Positions 51,353-60,436 are shown, counted from the first letter of the stretch. The stretch is 64,000 nucleotides of DNA from Hyphomicrobium_A sp963728165 (GCA_963728165.1 CAVSIY010000006.1:1116001-1180000), one strand, 5' to 3'. Made by a program: numbers and translations. Notes: a model not told the origin generated them from the sequence alone.

Positions 51353-51743
51353 CGGCGGTCGCGACAGTGGCACGGCGGGCTTCACGCTGCTCGAGACCCT
51401 TACGGCGTTGACGATCCTCGCCATCGCTCTCGTCAGCCTGTTCGACGCCCACATGCGGGGCCTGCGTGCGGCGGGCGCTGCCAACTCCTATGCCGAGGCC
51501 CGCCTCCTCGGCGAAGCGCTGCTGGCCGACACCGCCGGCGGTTGGAAGAGCGCCCTTCTCTCGCGCCAGGGCAGCGAGGGCCGCTTCAATTGGTCGATCG
51601 CCGTGGCGCCCGAGCGCGCAGCGTGGGCCGAGATCAAGTCCAAGGGCAACTGGCGCCTCTACCATGTGCGCGTGACCGTCGCCTGGGACCGCAACCGCTC
51701 GATCGTCCTCGACACGCTCAAGCTCGGTCGCGCCCATGGTTAG
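51297..51743 (+). CDS. gspI: minor pseudopilin GspI
   Basis: 148 residues from the ATG at 51297, overlapping gspH by 56 bases. Cleavage motif GTAG|FTLLETLTALTILAIALVSL. The short C-terminal domain (FNWSIAVAPERAAWAEIKSK, WRLYHVRVTVAWDRNRSI) fits GspI, part of the pseudopilus tip with GspJ and GspK. Confidence 0.9.
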   Translation: MRFASTGSRAGSRPPRSIDGGRDSGTAGFTLLETLTALTILAIALVSLFDAHMRGLRAAGAANSYAEARLLGEALLADTAGGWKSALLSRQGSEGRFNWSIAVAPERAAWAEIKSKGNWRLYHVRVTVAWDRNRSIVLDTLKLGRAHG

Positions 51744-52479
51744 AGCCGCACCCCAAGCTCAGGCCCGCGAGGGCGGCTTCACGCTCATCGAGCTGATGGT
51801 GAGCCTCACGATCCTGAGCGTGATCTTAGGGCTGCTTGCCGGCGGTCTCAGGGTGATCTCGAAAAACTGGCAGGCCAATGCTAAGCGCATCGAGACGCTC
51901 GACATGGTGTCGCGCGCCGCCGACATCCTGCGCCGCGACGCCTCGGGCCTGCAGCGCCTGATCGCCGTGACCCGGGGCAGCCCGCGCTATCTCTTCACGG
52001 GCACCGAGGACCAGCTGTCGTTCGTCACGCTCGAGCCGCCCTACCCGAGCGCGGCGGGCCCCTATTTCGTCAGCTACGCGCTCGCCCCCAACGGTCCGGA
52101 GGTCGACCTCATCCGCGCGCGTGCGCCCTATCGGCAGGGCATGCAGTCGTTTCCGGGAGCGACGCCGGCCAACCGCGTGCGCTTGGTCGAGGGGCCCTAC
52201 CGCTACCACTTCGCCTACGCCGACAAGTCCACCGGAGTCGGTCAGTGGCGCAATGCCTGGCCCTACGCGACCCGCTTGCCGGAGATGATCCGGCTGCAAA
52301 TCGTCGATGCGCGGCGCAACGTGCCGGTCGCTCCGCCGCTGGTCGTTGCCGTCCGGGCCGACGCCGAGCTCAGCTGCCTGACGCAGAAATCCACGGTGTG
52401 CAGCGCCAAGTCGGGCGGCCAACTCAAGGCGCGCGGCGCCTCCGCGAGCGACGACAACATGGGCGGGTTCAAGCGATGA
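51736..52479 (+). CDS. gspJ: minor pseudopilin GspJ
   Basis: 247 residues; the start overlaps the gspI stop by eight bases. Cleavage motif REGG|FTLIELMVSLTILSVILGL, then SRAADILRRDASGLQRLIAV and FTGTEDQLSFVTLEPPYPS as in GspJ. Two Cys residues near the C-terminus (ELSCLTQKSTVCSAKSG) could form a disulfide. Confidence 0.9.
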   Translation: MVRAAPQAQAREGGFTLIELMVSLTILSVILGLLAGGLRVISKNWQANAKRIETLDMVSRAADILRRDASGLQRLIAVTRGSPRYLFTGTEDQLSFVTLEPPYPSAAGPYFVSYALAPNGPEVDLIRARAPYRQGMQSFPGATPANRVRLVEGPYRYHFAYADKSTGVGQWRNAWPYATRLPEMIRLQIVDARRNVPVAPPLVVAVRADAELSCLTQKSTVCSAKSGGQLKARGASASDDNMGGFKR

Positions 52480-53429
52480 TTGGGAGCGGCAAAGCACCGG
52501 CAGGGATGCGTGAAGCCGACCGGCGCCAGCGCGGACTGGCGCTGCTCATCGTCTTGTGGATCATCGTGGCCGCAGCCCTCCTCGTCTCCGCCTTCAACGC
52601 CGCGGTGAAGAGCGGCGTGGCGTTCGTCGGCTCCGAGGTGCAGCTGGTAAAGACGGAAGCGCTGCTCGATGCCGGCGCCGAGATCGCCGCTTCCCGCCTG
52701 ATCGACGAGGCGCCGGCGCGGCGCTGGGTGCCCGACGGCAGCCGCCACACGGTCGCGTTCGCGGGCTCCGAGCTTTCAATCAGCATCAGGGGCACCAACG
52801 GCCACATCGACCTCAACAAGGCGGACAAGGAGCTGTTGATGGGGCTCTTGCGCCGGTTCGCCGGTTCCGAGGCGCAGGCAGGCCGCTTGCGCGATCGCAT
52901 CCTGCAGGCGCGCGGCAGCAGACAAGGTGAGAAAGCGGCCCACGTGGTGCGGGACGCGGCAAACGAAGGTGGCGATCCGGCCGCCGCGGCCTCCGGCGAC
53001 GTGCCGGCGTTCGTGGACGTGGCGCAGCTGCGCACCTTGACGGGCATGACGCCGGAGCTCTACCGGGCCATTGCTCCTTACGTCACGGTCTACTCGGGCG
53101 ACGGCCGCATCAATCCGACCGCCGCGCCGGACGCGGTGCTGATGTCGTTGCCGGGGCTGGCGCGGGGCGACATCGAGAAGATCCGGGCGTCAACGAAAGC
53201 GCCGAAGGACAGCAACGCAGCACGGCTGGACATCGCGGAGGCCGCTCGCAGCTACCTGACCGACGAGCCGGGCTCTGCCTACCTCGTTACGGTCGAGGTG
53301 ATGGCGCCAGGCGCCGAGCACGCCGCGGCCAGCGTCTATGTCGTCGCGCCGGGTCTCGATGGCGACGCACCTTACCGGCTGATCGCGAGACGGCCCATCG
53401 GCTCGGCGCAGGCGAGCGGGGCGAGCTAG
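52476..53429 (+). CDS. gspK: minor pseudopilin GspK
   Basis: 317 residues from the ATG at 52476, overlapping gspJ by four bases (ATGA). The leader QRG|LALLIVLWIIVAAALLVSA lacks Glu5, as is usual for GspK, the tip-capping pseudopilin. The large helical domain shows NGHIDLNKADKELLMGLLRR and YVTVYSGDGRINPTAAPDAV, diagnostic for the family. Confidence 0.9.
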   Translation: MIGSGKAPAGMREADRRQRGLALLIVLWIIVAAALLVSAFNAAVKSGVAFVGSEVQLVKTEALLDAGAEIAASRLIDEAPARRWVPDGSRHTVAFAGSELSISIRGTNGHIDLNKADKELLMGLLRRFAGSEAQAGRLRDRILQARGSRQGEKAAHVVRDAANEGGDPAAAASGDVPAFVDVAQLRTLTGMTPELYRAIAPYVTVYSGDGRINPTAAPDAVLMSLPGLARGDIEKIRASTKAPKDSNAARLDIAEAARSYLTDEPGSAYLVTVEVMAPGAEHAAASVYVVAPGLDGDAPYRLIARRPIGSAQASGAS

Positions 53430-53446
53430 GGCATGAGGATCGTGAC

Positions 53447-54547
53447 GTGAAGCAAACCGCGAGAACGAACATCGTCATCCGCTCCTACGCCTGGTGGCTT
53501 GGCGAGCTTGCCAAGGCGCTCACGTCGCGTCGGGCGGGGATGCAAGCGTGGCGCACGCTGGCGCGGCAGACACCCGCCGGCTTGGAGATCATGACGCGGT
53601 CGGGCGCGTCGCTGCAGTCGCTCGGCACGCTTGCGCCCGACGCGGGCGCCGATCAGATCGCGACGATGAAGAAGCTCGTTGCGCAAAAGGCGACGCTTAG
53701 CACCGAGCAGGTGCTGCTGCGCCTGTCGGCAAACGACGTGGTCGAGCGCACCATCCAGATCCCCAAGGCCGCGAGCGACGTGATCGAGCCGGTGCTGCAG
53801 AACCAGATGGAGCGCATCGTCCCTTGGTCGGCCGAGGACACGCGTCATGGCTATCGGATCGCTGGCGCCAACGCCGGGGCGCCCGACCAGCTCGACATCC
53901 ACATCGTCGCCACGACCAAGAGCATGCTCGACGCCGCCTTACGGCGCGCCCAGAGTGTCGGCCTCAACCCGGGCGCCATCGACTTTGCGCCGGATGCGGC
54001 GGCGGACGCGGTAGCGGTAAAGCTCGCCTCGCTCGCCCCCGATCCGGTCAAGAGAACGGCGCAGACGCTGCAGGCCGCCCTTGCGGTTCTCTTGGGCTTC
54101 AGCGTCGCAATAAGCGCCTTCGGCCTCTATCACATGTGGGGCCGCCAGCTGGAGAGTGACGAGCTCGAGGCGCGCATCATCACCGCCAGGGCGCGCGTCG
54201 AGGAGGTGAAGCAGCTCAACGCGGCGAACACCGAGCTGCGCCAGCAGCGCGAGCGTCTCGTCCGGCGCAAGAGCGAGGAGCCGGCCGTGATGGTGCTGAT
54301 CGAGGCGTTGAGCCGGGCGCTGCCCGATGCCGCCTATCTCACCGAATTGGAGATCCACGGCCGCGATACGCGGATCACCGGAAAATCCGACGACCCCACC
54401 GGGCTCATCACCATGCTGGAGGACACCCCCCAGTTCGAGGACGTGCACTTTTCCGCGGCCACGACGCGCGAGGAGGGCGAGACGGCGGGCACGTTCTCCA
54501 TCATCAGCCGGGCCCAAGGCGGCCCCAGCCTGGAGAAGAAGCCGTGA
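53447..54547 (+). CDS. gspL: GspL-type inner membrane protein of the T2SS
   Basis: 366 residues from a GTG at 53447. The N-terminal part is an actin-like cytosolic domain (LSANDVVERTIQIPKAASDV, VLQNQMERIVPWSAEDT, FAPDAAADAVAVKLASL). One membrane helix follows (LQAALAVLLGFSVAISAFGL, about 205-225), then a PilN-like periplasmic domain with coiled coil and a ferredoxin-like fold (ALPDAAYLTELEIHGRDTRI). It couples GspE to the membrane complex. Confidence 0.86.
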   Translation: MKQTARTNIVIRSYAWWLGELAKALTSRRAGMQAWRTLARQTPAGLEIMTRSGASLQSLGTLAPDAGADQIATMKKLVAQKATLSTEQVLLRLSANDVVERTIQIPKAASDVIEPVLQNQMERIVPWSAEDTRHGYRIAGANAGAPDQLDIHIVATTKSMLDAALRRAQSVGLNPGAIDFAPDAAADAVAVKLASLAPDPVKRTAQTLQAALAVLLGFSVAISAFGLYHMWGRQLESDELEARIITARARVEEVKQLNAANTELRQQRERLVRRKSEEPAVMVLIEALSRALPDAAYLTELEIHGRDTRITGKSDDPTGLITMLEDTPQFEDVHFSAATTREEGETAGTFSIISRAQGGPSLEKKP

Positions 54548-55125
54548 CCGTGCGCTCGCAATCTTTGTCGGCCGCGCTCGCCGTCGCCATTCTGGCAGCG
54601 GCCTTGGCGCTTCTCGCCCTCATGGCTGCGCTGCCGTTCATGCGCTTGAGCGCGATTGAGCAATCGATCACAAGCAACCAGACGGAGCTCATGCAACTGC
54701 GCAAGGAGATCGCGCGGGAGGCGGCGCTGCGCAAGGAGAACAGCGAGCTCACGTCCGCCGACGAGGACGCAAAGCTCTTGCTGCTCGAAGGCGAGACGAC
54801 GGGAATTGCCGGCGCCAACCTGCAAAAAATGGTGAGCGGTCTGGTGCTGGAGCACGGCGGGGCGGCTTCGAGCTTTCAGATCATGCCGCCCAAGGAGGAT
54901 GGCAATCTGATGCGCATTGCCATGAGCTTGTCGATCAGCGTCGGCATCGACGGCCTGCGCGACATCATTCACGGTCTGGAGACGGGCACGCCGCTGATCT
55001 TCATCGACGACATCACCATCCGGGCGCAGCAGGATGATTTCCGCGCTCCTGACCCGAACAACCTAGGGCCGCTCGACGTGACGCTGCAGGTGAGCGGATT
55101 TGCTTTGAAGAACGAGGCCTCCTGA
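54544..55125 (+). CDS. gspM: GspM-type inner membrane protein of the T2SS
   Basis: 193 residues from a GTG overlapping the gspL stop by four bases. One N-terminal membrane helix (LAVAILAAALALLALMAALP), a coiled-coil segment (ITSNQTELMQLRKEIAREAA) and a C-terminal ferredoxin-like domain (IMPPKEDGNLMRIAMSLSIS, IDGLRDIIHGLETGTPLIFI). It fits the GspMb variant that pairs with PilN-like GspL. Confidence 0.82.
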   Translation: MTVRSQSLSAALAVAILAAALALLALMAALPFMRLSAIEQSITSNQTELMQLRKEIAREAALRKENSELTSADEDAKLLLLEGETTGIAGANLQKMVSGLVLEHGGAASSFQIMPPKEDGNLMRIAMSLSISVGIDGLRDIIHGLETGTPLIFIDDITIRAQQDDFRAPDPNNLGPLDVTLQVSGFALKNEAS

Positions 55126-55128
55126 GCC

Positions 55129-55665
55129 GTGCTGAAGAATCGCGCATTTCTGCTGATCCTGGTTTGCCTCGCGCTCGGCGGGCTTGTCGCTATCGACAAT
55201 TGGCCGACTGGCGTGACGCCGGGTACCCGAACGGGCGAGGCCGCACCCGCTCGGACCGCCGCTCAGGCCCCGGCTCCCGAAGCCGACGCTGCGGCGCCCG
55301 ATCCCGATCGGCTGCAACTGCACAATCCGCTGGCCACGTTCGACAAGGCGACGCTCAAGGATTGGGTCGAGCGGCCCTTGTTCGCTCCGAGCCGCCGGCG
55401 TCCGCCCGCCGTGGCGGTGGCCGAGCACCCGCTCGTGCGCCAGGCCACCGCCAAGTCGCCGGTGCCGATCTACGATCTGCTCGGCATCGTGCGCGATGGC
55501 GAGCGCGCCATCGCGCTCCTGCGCAAGAAGAGCGACGGAACGAGCTTCCGCGTCGAGGTCGGCGACATGATCGGCGGATGGCGGGTCGCGCGCATGGAGT
55601 TTGCCTCCGTCGTCCTCGAGCGCGAGGATGGGACGTCACAGACCGTGGCGCTTTCGCGCGAGTAG
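55129..55665 (+). CDS. GspC-like HR-domain protein of the T2SS
   Basis: 178 residues. One N-terminal membrane helix (FLLILVCLALGGLVAIDNW), a Pro/Ala-rich linker, then a compact periplasmic domain with FAPSRRRPP, IYDLLGIVRDGERAIALLRK, VEVGDMIGGWRVARMEFASV and LEREDGTSQTVALSRE. The LLGIV...GD.I.GW...I pattern is the homology-region (HR) domain of GspC/PulC, which docks on the secretin N0 domain. No PDZ domain is present. It sits last in the operon, three bases after gspM, where some systems carry gspN, so it is best read as a minimal GspC. Confidence 0.75.
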   Translation: MLKNRAFLLILVCLALGGLVAIDNWPTGVTPGTRTGEAAPARTAAQAPAPEADAAAPDPDRLQLHNPLATFDKATLKDWVERPLFAPSRRRPPAVAVAEHPLVRQATAKSPVPIYDLLGIVRDGERAIALLRKKSDGTSFRVEVGDMIGGWRVARMEFASVVLEREDGTSQTVALSRE

Positions 55666-55680
55666 CGGGATGCCCGCGAT

Positions 55681-56121
55681 CTAGTAGTCGACGTTGCCGC
55701 CGGAAAGGGCCTGCATCAGCTTGTCGTTGTCCTCTCCGCTGGCCCGTCCCTGGCCTCCGCGGTGAGGCGCGGCGCCGTAGGTGGCATTGAGGATCATGAC
55801 CTTGGCGATGCCGCTCTCATTGTCGGGAGAGCGGACGATCACGTGGTTCCAATTGCGCAAAAGCCGCTCGATCACGCTTTGCAGACTGCCGGTCATCGTC
55901 GCCGACAGGGCTTCGCTGCGCTTGGCGTTCTGCAGACCGGACACCTCGAACCCATAGCGCTTGTGCAGATCCTCGATGACGGCATCGACGGTGGCGTCCT
56001 CGACCGTGACGGTGATGCTCTGCCTTGGCGCCGCTCCCGCTACGGATATGGCGGCGGCGTGCAGCGCCATCGGTGACATCAGGCAGCCGACCACAAATGC
56101 TATGCAAGCCAATCGCGACAT
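55681..56121 (-). CDS. small secreted STN (secretin/TonB N-terminal) domain protein
   Basis: 146 residues with a signal peptide (LACIAFVVGCLMSPMALHAA). The mature core VTVEDATVDAVIEDLHKRYG, FEVSGLQNAKRSEALSATM, SLQSVIERLLRNWNHVIVRS is an STN fold as in secretin N0 domains. It converges on the GspC-like gene with a 15-base gap. Being periplasmic and beside the T2SS genes, it may help secretin assembly or be a signalling domain, but no function is shown. Confidence 0.72.
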   Translation of the reverse strand: MSRLACIAFVVGCLMSPMALHAAAISVAGAAPRQSITVTVEDATVDAVIEDLHKRYGFEVSGLQNAKRSEALSATMTGSLQSVIERLLRNWNHVIVRSPDNESGIAKVMILNATYGAAPHRGGQGRASGEDNDKLMQALSGGNVDY

Positions 56122-56301
56122 GTCCCCAGGCTCCGCTGCGCAAGCACTGCCGGCAAACCTCGTTGACGATGCCGGAGCAGGCCGTTTTGATGCGCTAAAT
56201 CACTTCAGATCATGCAGGTCTTTGGTGTGCTTGACAAGCGCCGGCACCACGCGCCGCGCCGTTGCGCAAGTGAACATAAGGATGCTGCGCCCGCCCGGCG
56301 G

Positions 56302-56706
56302 CTAGTAGCAGCCGGCGCGGATCATGCAGCGAGAGAACCTCCAATTGTCCGCCCCGAAGCTTTCGTAGCTCCAGCGCTCGAACCCGCGCCCCAGAAGGAA
56401 GACGCACCTTTTCTGCTCGCGCAAGCACCGCTTGTAGTCGCGGCAAATCCCTTTGTGGCTGTGATAGCGGTAGACGCCGGCCACGGGATCCCAGCCGAAC
56501 ACGCGACGGCAGTGGAAGCCGTGCGCCTTGCTGACGAGAGACGAGCTTTCGGCGTTGAGCGCGGCGGCTCGCGCCCCGGCCATTTGTGCGAGCGTCACTG
56601 GGCCGGCCGCGATTGGCTCAGCGAGCAGGCCGGAAAGGCCGATCACCACCACGCAGGCGGCGACAAGACGAGCAACATCTCTACGCAACGCACACCCCCG
56701 TCCCAC
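56302..56706 (-). CDS. small secreted Cys-rich hypothetical protein
   Basis: 134 residues. N-terminal signal sequence (LVAACVVVIGLSGLLAEPIA). The C-terminal half contains four Cys (FHCRRVF, GICRDYKRCLREQKRC, RFSRCMIRAGCY) that could form disulfides in the periplasm. It is aromatic- and Arg-rich. No family was recognised. It stands alone between the STN protein gene and the AraC-type regulator. Confidence 0.55.
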   Translation of the reverse strand: MGRGCALRRDVARLVAACVVVIGLSGLLAEPIAAGPVTLAQMAGARAAALNAESSSLVSKAHGFHCRRVFGWDPVAGVYRYHSHKGICRDYKRCLREQKRCVFLLGRGFERWSYESFGADNWRFSRCMIRAGCY

Positions 56707-57109
56707 CGATCGAAGTACGTCACATCATGACGTTCGGACCGGTTCTATGCCACAGAAATGTGTAAGGTCCGATTCAGCGGACCATTGGTGCGGCGCACTC
56801 GTCCACCTTGAGACCACCTGCTCACTTTTCGCGCACATCTGCTCACCGCCACCGCCGTTGTTTGCCGGCGGCATGCGCGCTCGTTGTCAAATTACTCAGC
56901 GCAACGAATAAATTCGGCCGCGCTTTTGATATGGTTTCTCCACAGAAACGAGGGCATGCTCGGTAAGAATACAACTGCAAGTCGCGCGAAGTTTCTTTGC
57001 GCGAATGTGCTTTTTGCGATGACACATCTTGCATTTCGTATAAGAAATATTCTCGGCACTTGAGGAACTCAAATGTGCGGCAAGAGAACCGCACGAGAGG
57101 GGGAAACAT

Positions 57110-58111
57110 ATGCCCAATGAGGAAACGCTATCCGCCGATACCGAAAACCCCGAGCTCAATGTCTGGGATACGCAATACTGTTCGCCCAGTAAGGCGTTTA
57201 CGCTGTTTCGTGAAGGTATCTGCAGCACCTTCATGCCCTGGTCGCCCGAGCACAAGGCCGATCGACCGTTCGAGGCGCGAATAGAGGCGAGGGCCTTCGA
57301 CAACGGCTCTGCGGCCCGTGTGCTGCAGACGCCAATCGTGGCGTCGCGAACCAAGCCGAACATCGCGGCTTCTCCGGTTGAGGGGATCTACGCCAATTTC
57401 GTTCTTTCAGGAGAGCTGTGCGTCGAGCAGGCCGGGCGCAGCAATGTGGCCAAACGCGGCGATCTCGTCGTCTACCATACGGCTGAGCCGGTCACGCTGA
57501 CGGAGCGGAACGAGCTTTGCTACGAGGACGTGTCCTTCTTGTTTCCCAAGAATTGCTTCCCCTTGGGCGAAAAGGTGGCCGCGCAGTTTCGCAACATCGT
57601 TCTCTCGCAGAGCCGAATGATCAGTCCCCTTTCGAGCTGCTTGACCTATCTCGCCGAGAACATGGCCAGCGGGTCCAAGGAAGAATTGGACGCGATCTTC
57701 GACGCCTGCATCTCGCTGCTGCCGGTGGCGGCCGGGTGTTTCGAGCGTTCGGGAAACGACGAGACATTCAGTCTGCCGATCAATTATTTGCTGCGTGAGA
57801 TAATGGAGTTCGTAAACCACAGAATTTCCGATCCCGATCTGTCTCCTCGCCGAGCCGCCGAGCACTTCGGGATTTCGGCTCGTTACGTGCACAAGCTCTT
57901 TGCCGTTAGCGCTACAACCTTTAGCGCCTATGTGGTTACCAAGCGCCTGGAGCACATCCGCAGCGATCTGTTGTCGCCAGCCTGCCGCAACCAGCCGATC
58001 TCCAACATCGCGTACCGGTGGGGCTTCAACGACCTTTCGAGCTTCAATCGCGCCTTCAAGAGCCGCTTCGGCTGCAGTCCGCGCCGCTTTCGCGCCCAGT
58101 TCGCGCGCTGA
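57110..58111 (+). CDS. AraC-family transcriptional regulator
   Basis: 333 residues, with a good GAGAGGGGGAAA ribosome binding site. The N-terminal half (EGIYANFVLSGELCVEQAGR, KRGDLVVYHTAEPVTL) matches the AraC-binding-like domain. The C-terminal double HTH (about 225-333) has SPRRAAEHFGISARYVHKLF and NQPISNIAYRWGFNDLSSFN, RAFKSRFGCSPRRFRAQ. The 400 bases before it (56707-57109) hold no gene but contain several short palindromes (for example AGAATATTTCT on the minus strand near 57047). No obvious target gene adjoins it. Confidence 0.88.
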   Translation: MPNEETLSADTENPELNVWDTQYCSPSKAFTLFREGICSTFMPWSPEHKADRPFEARIEARAFDNGSAARVLQTPIVASRTKPNIAASPVEGIYANFVLSGELCVEQAGRSNVAKRGDLVVYHTAEPVTLTERNELCYEDVSFLFPKNCFPLGEKVAAQFRNIVLSQSRMISPLSSCLTYLAENMASGSKEELDAIFDACISLLPVAAGCFERSGNDETFSLPINYLLREIMEFVNHRISDPDLSPRRAAEHFGISARYVHKLFAVSATTFSAYVVTKRLEHIRSDLLSPACRNQPISNIAYRWGFNDLSSFNRAFKSRFGCSPRRFRAQFAR

Positions 58112-58188
58112 GGGTCTTTGCGGTAAAGCGCGCCTCGGCAGCCCGAGGCGCGCTCCTCCCCGCTCTGCCGTCTGGGCGCCGGTGGACG

Positions 58189-59820
58189 CTACTGGCTCGG
58201 TTTGCGCGTCACCCACCGCTTGAGATAGGCCGGCACGACCGCACGCGCTGCCGACACCACGGCATTCGAGGTCTGCCGCCCGATGCGCGTTGCACTCCAC
58301 CGCGGCGCGGCGTCCTCCATGAGGCGCAGAAGCTGAGCGCGCTGGGCCTCCGGCACGCGCGCGACGATCCGCTGCGACAGCTGCGCGAGGTTGTAGGGCT
58401 TGCGCCCGGCGGCGACGCTCAAGGGTATGACGTCCTCCAGCGCAACGCCGAGCCGTTCGGCGATCTCATCCATCGCGGCCCTGATGGCGCGCGCCTTGTC
58501 GTTGGCCGGGGCCAGCACGTCGTAGGGCGGCGACCACTCGGCACGGGGCGGCAGAAGGTCGACGTGGGTGAGGGCGACGAGGAGCGGCGGCTGGCGCCGG
58601 TGCGCCCGGTCGGCGAAATACTGGCGCACGCTGGCAATGGCTTCCCCGTCGGTGGCGTCGTCCCTCACCCTGGCGTCGATCGCCCACACGATGAGGTCGG
58701 CGTCGCCGGCTCTTTCGGCAAACCTGCGGCGCTCCTTTATGGTCGCGCCGACGCCGGGGCTATCGATGGCGAGCGCGCCGGCAAGGCCTGCAAGCTCGAT
58801 CTCGTAGGCACGAAACTCCTGCGTGGACGGCATCGCATCGATGAGCGCGCCCACCTCCTTGGAAAGCGCGTTGACGATGCTCGATTTGCCGGACCCGGTC
58901 TTGCCGGCGACGAGGATGCGCAAGGGCTCGGCGCGCGGCTCGCCCGCCAGACGATCGCGCAAGGTCGAGGCACTGACGTGACCTGCGAGCGCCGCCGCCG
59001 ACACCTTCAAGCGCCCGCCGTAAAGATCGATGGCCGCGCGCCCGACCTCGCGGACGTAGCCGCTGGCGAGCTGGCGGGCAAGCTGGTCGCGCACGGTGGC
59101 GTAAAGGTGCTTGGTGAGCTGCTCGCGCGCCTCTTGCGCGGCGGCCGTCACCGGGTTGATCAAGCGCACGAGCCGCCAGATGTCGTAGGCGCGCTCGGCG
59201 ACGCCGATGGCCGATCGCCATCGGTATATCTTGAGCACCTGCCCGACGGTCAGCTGATCGCCCAAGGGAATGTTTTCGATCACGAACGGCCGCAGGTCGG
59301 CGCTCACGCGCTCAATCAGCGCCAGCGCTTCCGGGATCGTGAACTTCCACAAGGGATTGCGATCCTCGGGGTGGATCTGGCGCGAGACCACCTCGATCGT
59401 GCGCAGCCCCAGGTTCAAGACCTTGTCGCGATCGGTGAGCTCGGCCGGGCGCACGTTGGCGGCAATCGCCTCGACGGCCGCCCAGGCCGCCTGCTCGCGC
59501 GCCGTCCAGCCGGGATCGGGCGCGACGGCAGCCTTCTCGGAAATGGATGGCTCCGCCGTTTGCGCCACGGCCCTGCGCAGCGCCACGGCCTGCACGAGAT
59601 AGCCGCAGACGCTCAACGTCAGCGCCGCAGCGATCCAGTAGAGCGCATACCCCCTCTCCCACAGCCATAGCCAGCCCAGCGGCAACAGCGAGAGCAGTGG
59701 CAGCAGCAGCGCCAAAAACAGCATGATGCCGCGCAGGTAGAAGAGCGCTCTTCCTTTTCGCCGGACGTCCGTTGCCACGGTGAGACTGGCCTCGCTCGAA
59801 AAAACGAAACGCGCGCCCAA
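58189..59820 (-). CDS. membrane-anchored GTPase of unknown role
   Basis: 543 residues. Two adjacent N-terminal membrane helices (GIMLFLALLLPLLSLLPLGW and LYWIAAALTLSVCGYLVQAV) precede a helical region of about 200 residues. An Era/septin-like G domain follows: Walker A VAGKTGSGKSSIVNAL (G1), the G3 motif AIDSPGVG, VALTHVDLLPPR (G4, THxD variant of NKxD) and IPLSVAAG near G5. The C-terminal SNAVVSAARAVVPAYLKRWV may be amphipathic. Comparable YcjX/DUF697-type or YeeP-type GTPases act on membranes or envelope stress. An alternative start at the Met at codon 33 is possible. Confidence 0.78.
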   Translation of the reverse strand: MGARFVFSSEASLTVATDVRRKGRALFYLRGIMLFLALLLPLLSLLPLGWLWLWERGYALYWIAAALTLSVCGYLVQAVALRRAVAQTAEPSISEKAAVAPDPGWTAREQAAWAAVEAIAANVRPAELTDRDKVLNLGLRTIEVVSRQIHPEDRNPLWKFTIPEALALIERVSADLRPFVIENIPLGDQLTVGQVLKIYRWRSAIGVAERAYDIWRLVRLINPVTAAAQEAREQLTKHLYATVRDQLARQLASGYVREVGRAAIDLYGGRLKVSAAALAGHVSASTLRDRLAGEPRAEPLRILVAGKTGSGKSSIVNALSKEVGALIDAMPSTQEFRAYEIELAGLAGALAIDSPGVGATIKERRRFAERAGDADLIVWAIDARVRDDATDGEAIASVRQYFADRAHRRQPPLLVALTHVDLLPPRAEWSPPYDVLAPANDKARAIRAAMDEIAERLGVALEDVIPLSVAAGRKPYNLAQLSQRIVARVPEAQRAQLLRLMEDAAPRWSATRIGRQTSNAVVSAARAVVPAYLKRWVTRKPSQ

Positions 59821-59873
59821 GGCGCCGCCCCCAATCTAGCGTGTCGCGCTCTCAAGCGCTGCCGTCGTGCGTG

Positions 59874-59898
59874 AAAAAAAAGCTGCCCATAGGGCAGC
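59874..59898 (-). terminator. intrinsic terminator on the minus strand
   Basis: Read on the minus strand: GCTGCCC-TAT-GGGCAGC followed by eight T. It lies just upstream of the GTPase start and would end transcripts arriving from the right. Confidence 0.85.
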
Positions 59899-59925
59899 GC
59901 GACGTCGTTCTCCGCCGCAAAACAC

Positions 59926-59955
59926 AAAAAAGCCCGAACATGGCTCGGGCTTTTT
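59926..59955. terminator. bidirectional intrinsic terminator
   Basis: AAAAAAGCCCGA-ACATGGC-TCGGGCTTTTT has a seven-base stem with an A-tract on one side and a T-tract on the other, so it works on both strands. With 59874-59898 it forms a tandem terminator for minus-strand transcripts. Confidence 0.85.
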
Positions 59956-60436
59956 GAGGTTGGTTGCGGGGGCACGCAACAACCAGTGCAGTCACCGCAT
60001 TCCCGCTCCATGCAGGCTTGCTGCCTGAGGGGCTCACTAGGGCCAATCAGGTCCTTCCATGCGTCGCATCCGACGCGAGATATCACTACGGCTTCGGTTC
60101 TCTCGCGCAAGCACAGATAGTGCACGACTCGCTCGTCGGCACTCCGCAAGAGCTTGATGTCCGACCTACGACGGGGCTCCGCGTGACCGCTCTTCAAGGA
60201 GGAGCGGACGAACCCTAGCGCCCAAATCATCGGCAGCTCATGACCCTAAGCGTCGGTCACGGCGCGCGCCAACGACTTCCGCTCATTTGACGTTGACCTG
60301 CCGTGCGGCAGATGCCGACAGCATAAGAGAATTTGACCCGAAGCCGCCCTTTGCACTCCTGGATGCGGCCTACATTTGCTGGTAACTGCGAGGGCGCCAA
60401 CGGAAAGCAACCGAAATCTGGGTTGCCCCTCGACGC
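59956..60436. other. 480-base stretch without a convincing gene
   Basis: Both strands have open frames, but none stops before the tandem terminators or shows clear family features. A hairpin (GGTTGTTGCG..CGCAACCAACC on the minus strand, 59958-59984) abuts the terminator pair. A small RNA or a long 3' untranslated region of the GGDEF/EAL gene is possible. Confidence 0.4.

Noticed and set aside
59619..60230. Minus-strand frame with CGDCTGCC, suggesting a cysteine-cluster protein
   Set aside because: The frame runs straight through two strong intrinsic terminators and into the antisense of the GTPase 5' end. The surrounding residues do not match the YkgJ-type pattern.
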